Assembly: GCA_903893335.1 (NCBI GenBank)
Contig: CAITLX010000719.1
Span: 1-6,646, forward strand
DNA length: 6,646 bases
Source of the DNA: an uncultured delta proteobacterium
Lineage (GTDB): Bacteria > Myxococcota_A > Polyangia > Polyangiales > Polyangiaceae
Direction: 5' to 3'
Of the stretch, positions 6,394 to 6,646 are shown one piece after another. The notes beneath the pieces were generated by a model. It did no database searches, was not told where the DNA came from, and saw only the letters and a list, made by a program, of their open reading frames with translations. A program made the position numbers and the translations under genes. How positions within the stretch are numbered: the stretch's first letter is position 1; every line of letters starts with the position of its first letter.

Positions 6394-6478
6394 GGGGCGC
6401 CTCGGCGCCGCCCCCGCTCCAGGGGCCTCGCTCTGGACGCGCCCGCCGGGCGTGAACCGCCTGGCGTCAGGCCGCCAG
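6394..6478. terminator. Cluster of GC hairpins in the convergent gap, possible two-way terminator
   Basis: Four inverted repeats lie in a row between the receiver stop (6390-6392) and the end of the minus-strand gene: GGCGCC-TC-GGCGCC (6396-6409), TCCAG/CTGGA (6418-6422 and 6433-6437), CGCCCG-C-CGGGCG (6440-6452) and CTGGCG/CGCCAG (6461-6466 and 6473-6478). The last spans the minus-strand stop codon and competes with GCCTG/CAGGC (6459-6472). There are no T-runs on either strand, so classic intrinsic termination is not shown. Position between converging genes makes a termination or 3'-end role plausible. Confidence 0.4.
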
Positions 6479-6646
6479 CCCGAGCGCCTCGACGAGCACC
6501 CGCGCCGCCTCGACCGACACGCGCCCCGAGGCGAGCCACCCGTCGAGCGAGGGCTCGGCGCGCAGCGCTCGCTCCACGCGCGAGAGCGCCGAGAGGTACA
6601 CGACCTCGCGCGCGAGCCCTCCGCCGCGCAGCACGCGCGCCGCGAT
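6467..6646 (-). CDS. C-terminal end of an unidentified protein, possibly DUF1704/QEGLA family
   Basis: The minus-strand frame is open from the window edge at 6646 to a TGA at 6467-6469, giving the last 59 residues of a longer protein. The peptide begins IAARVLRGGGLAREVVYLSA, continues with LSRVERALRAEPSLDGWLA and ends SGRVSVEAARVLVELGLAA. The order of an RVxRGG stretch, a Y-L helix, and a final G(K/R)VSxE followed by a Leu-rich helix recalls the C-terminus of DUF1704 proteins, a metallopeptidase-like family also named flavohemoglobin expression-modulating QEGLA motif proteins. This is pattern memory on a short piece; the catalytic part is outside the window. It converges on the receiver gene with a hairpin-rich gap. 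That it is a real gene end is more certain than the family. Confidence 0.55.
   Translation of the reverse strand: MAARVLRGGGLAREVVYLSALSRVERALRAEPSLDGWLASGRVSVEAARVLVEALGLAA

Noticed and set aside
5964..6539. Minus-strand open frame of 191 codons opposite the receiver gene
   Set aside because: It overlaps the whole receiver, whose catalytic residues are all conserved, and crosses the hairpin gap and the end of the real minus-strand gene in another frame.
1..6646. CRISPR array, insertion sequence, tRNA, riboswitch or integration site
   Set aside because: No regularly spaced repeats, terminal inverted repeats with a transposase, cloverleaf or known leader fold was seen. The window reads as ordinary coding DNA.

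Overview
The window is very GC-rich (clearly above 70% by eye, with strong G/C third-position bias) and gene-dense, with short overlaps and several GTG starts. It looks like chromosomal DNA of a high-GC bacterium that makes menaquinone by the futalosine route. The style and gene content would fit Myxococcota or another high-GC delta-like or uncultured phylum, but nothing here fixes the taxon. No mobile element, phage gene, CRISPR array, tRNA or rRNA was seen.

Positions 1-5875 hold one compact operon on the + strand. It opens with the C-terminal part of aminofutalosine synthase (mqnE, running in from upstream). Next comes a single long reading frame that joins chorismate dehydratase (MqnA) to cyclic dehypoxanthinylfutalosine synthase (MqnC). 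Then follow an amidohydrolase that is probably aminodeoxyfutalosine deaminase (mqnX), a UbiA-type prenyltransferase (mqnP) and a class I-beta DAHP synthase (aroF-type). All four junctions are 4-base stop/start overlaps (GTGA, GTGA, ATGA, GTGA), each with a purine-rich Shine-Dalgarno-like stretch just upstream, which suggests one translationally coupled transcript.

Together the genes outline a route. DAHP synthase feeds the shikimate pathway that makes chorismate. MqnA turns chorismate into 3-enolpyruvylbenzoate, and MqnE joins that to the adenosyl part of SAM to give aminofutalosine. The deaminase converts this to futalosine. After hydrolysis by MqnB (not in the window), MqnC cyclises the product. 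After MqnD (also not in the window), MqnP prenylates the naphthoate ring at the membrane. The presence of a deaminase suggests the branch that goes through futalosine itself.

Positions 5876-6026 are a 151-base gap with a short perfect inverted repeat and a 9-base direct repeat but no convincing promoter. A stand-alone CheY-like receiver protein follows (6027-6392, +). A 74-base convergent gap rich in G+C hairpins separates it from the C-terminal end of a minus-strand gene that leaves the window at 6646, possibly a DUF1704/QEGLA-type protein.

The most unusual items are the MqnA-MqnC fusion, which joins two non-consecutive pathway steps, and the DAHP synthase built into the end of the menaquinone operon. 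I found no clearly new class of system.
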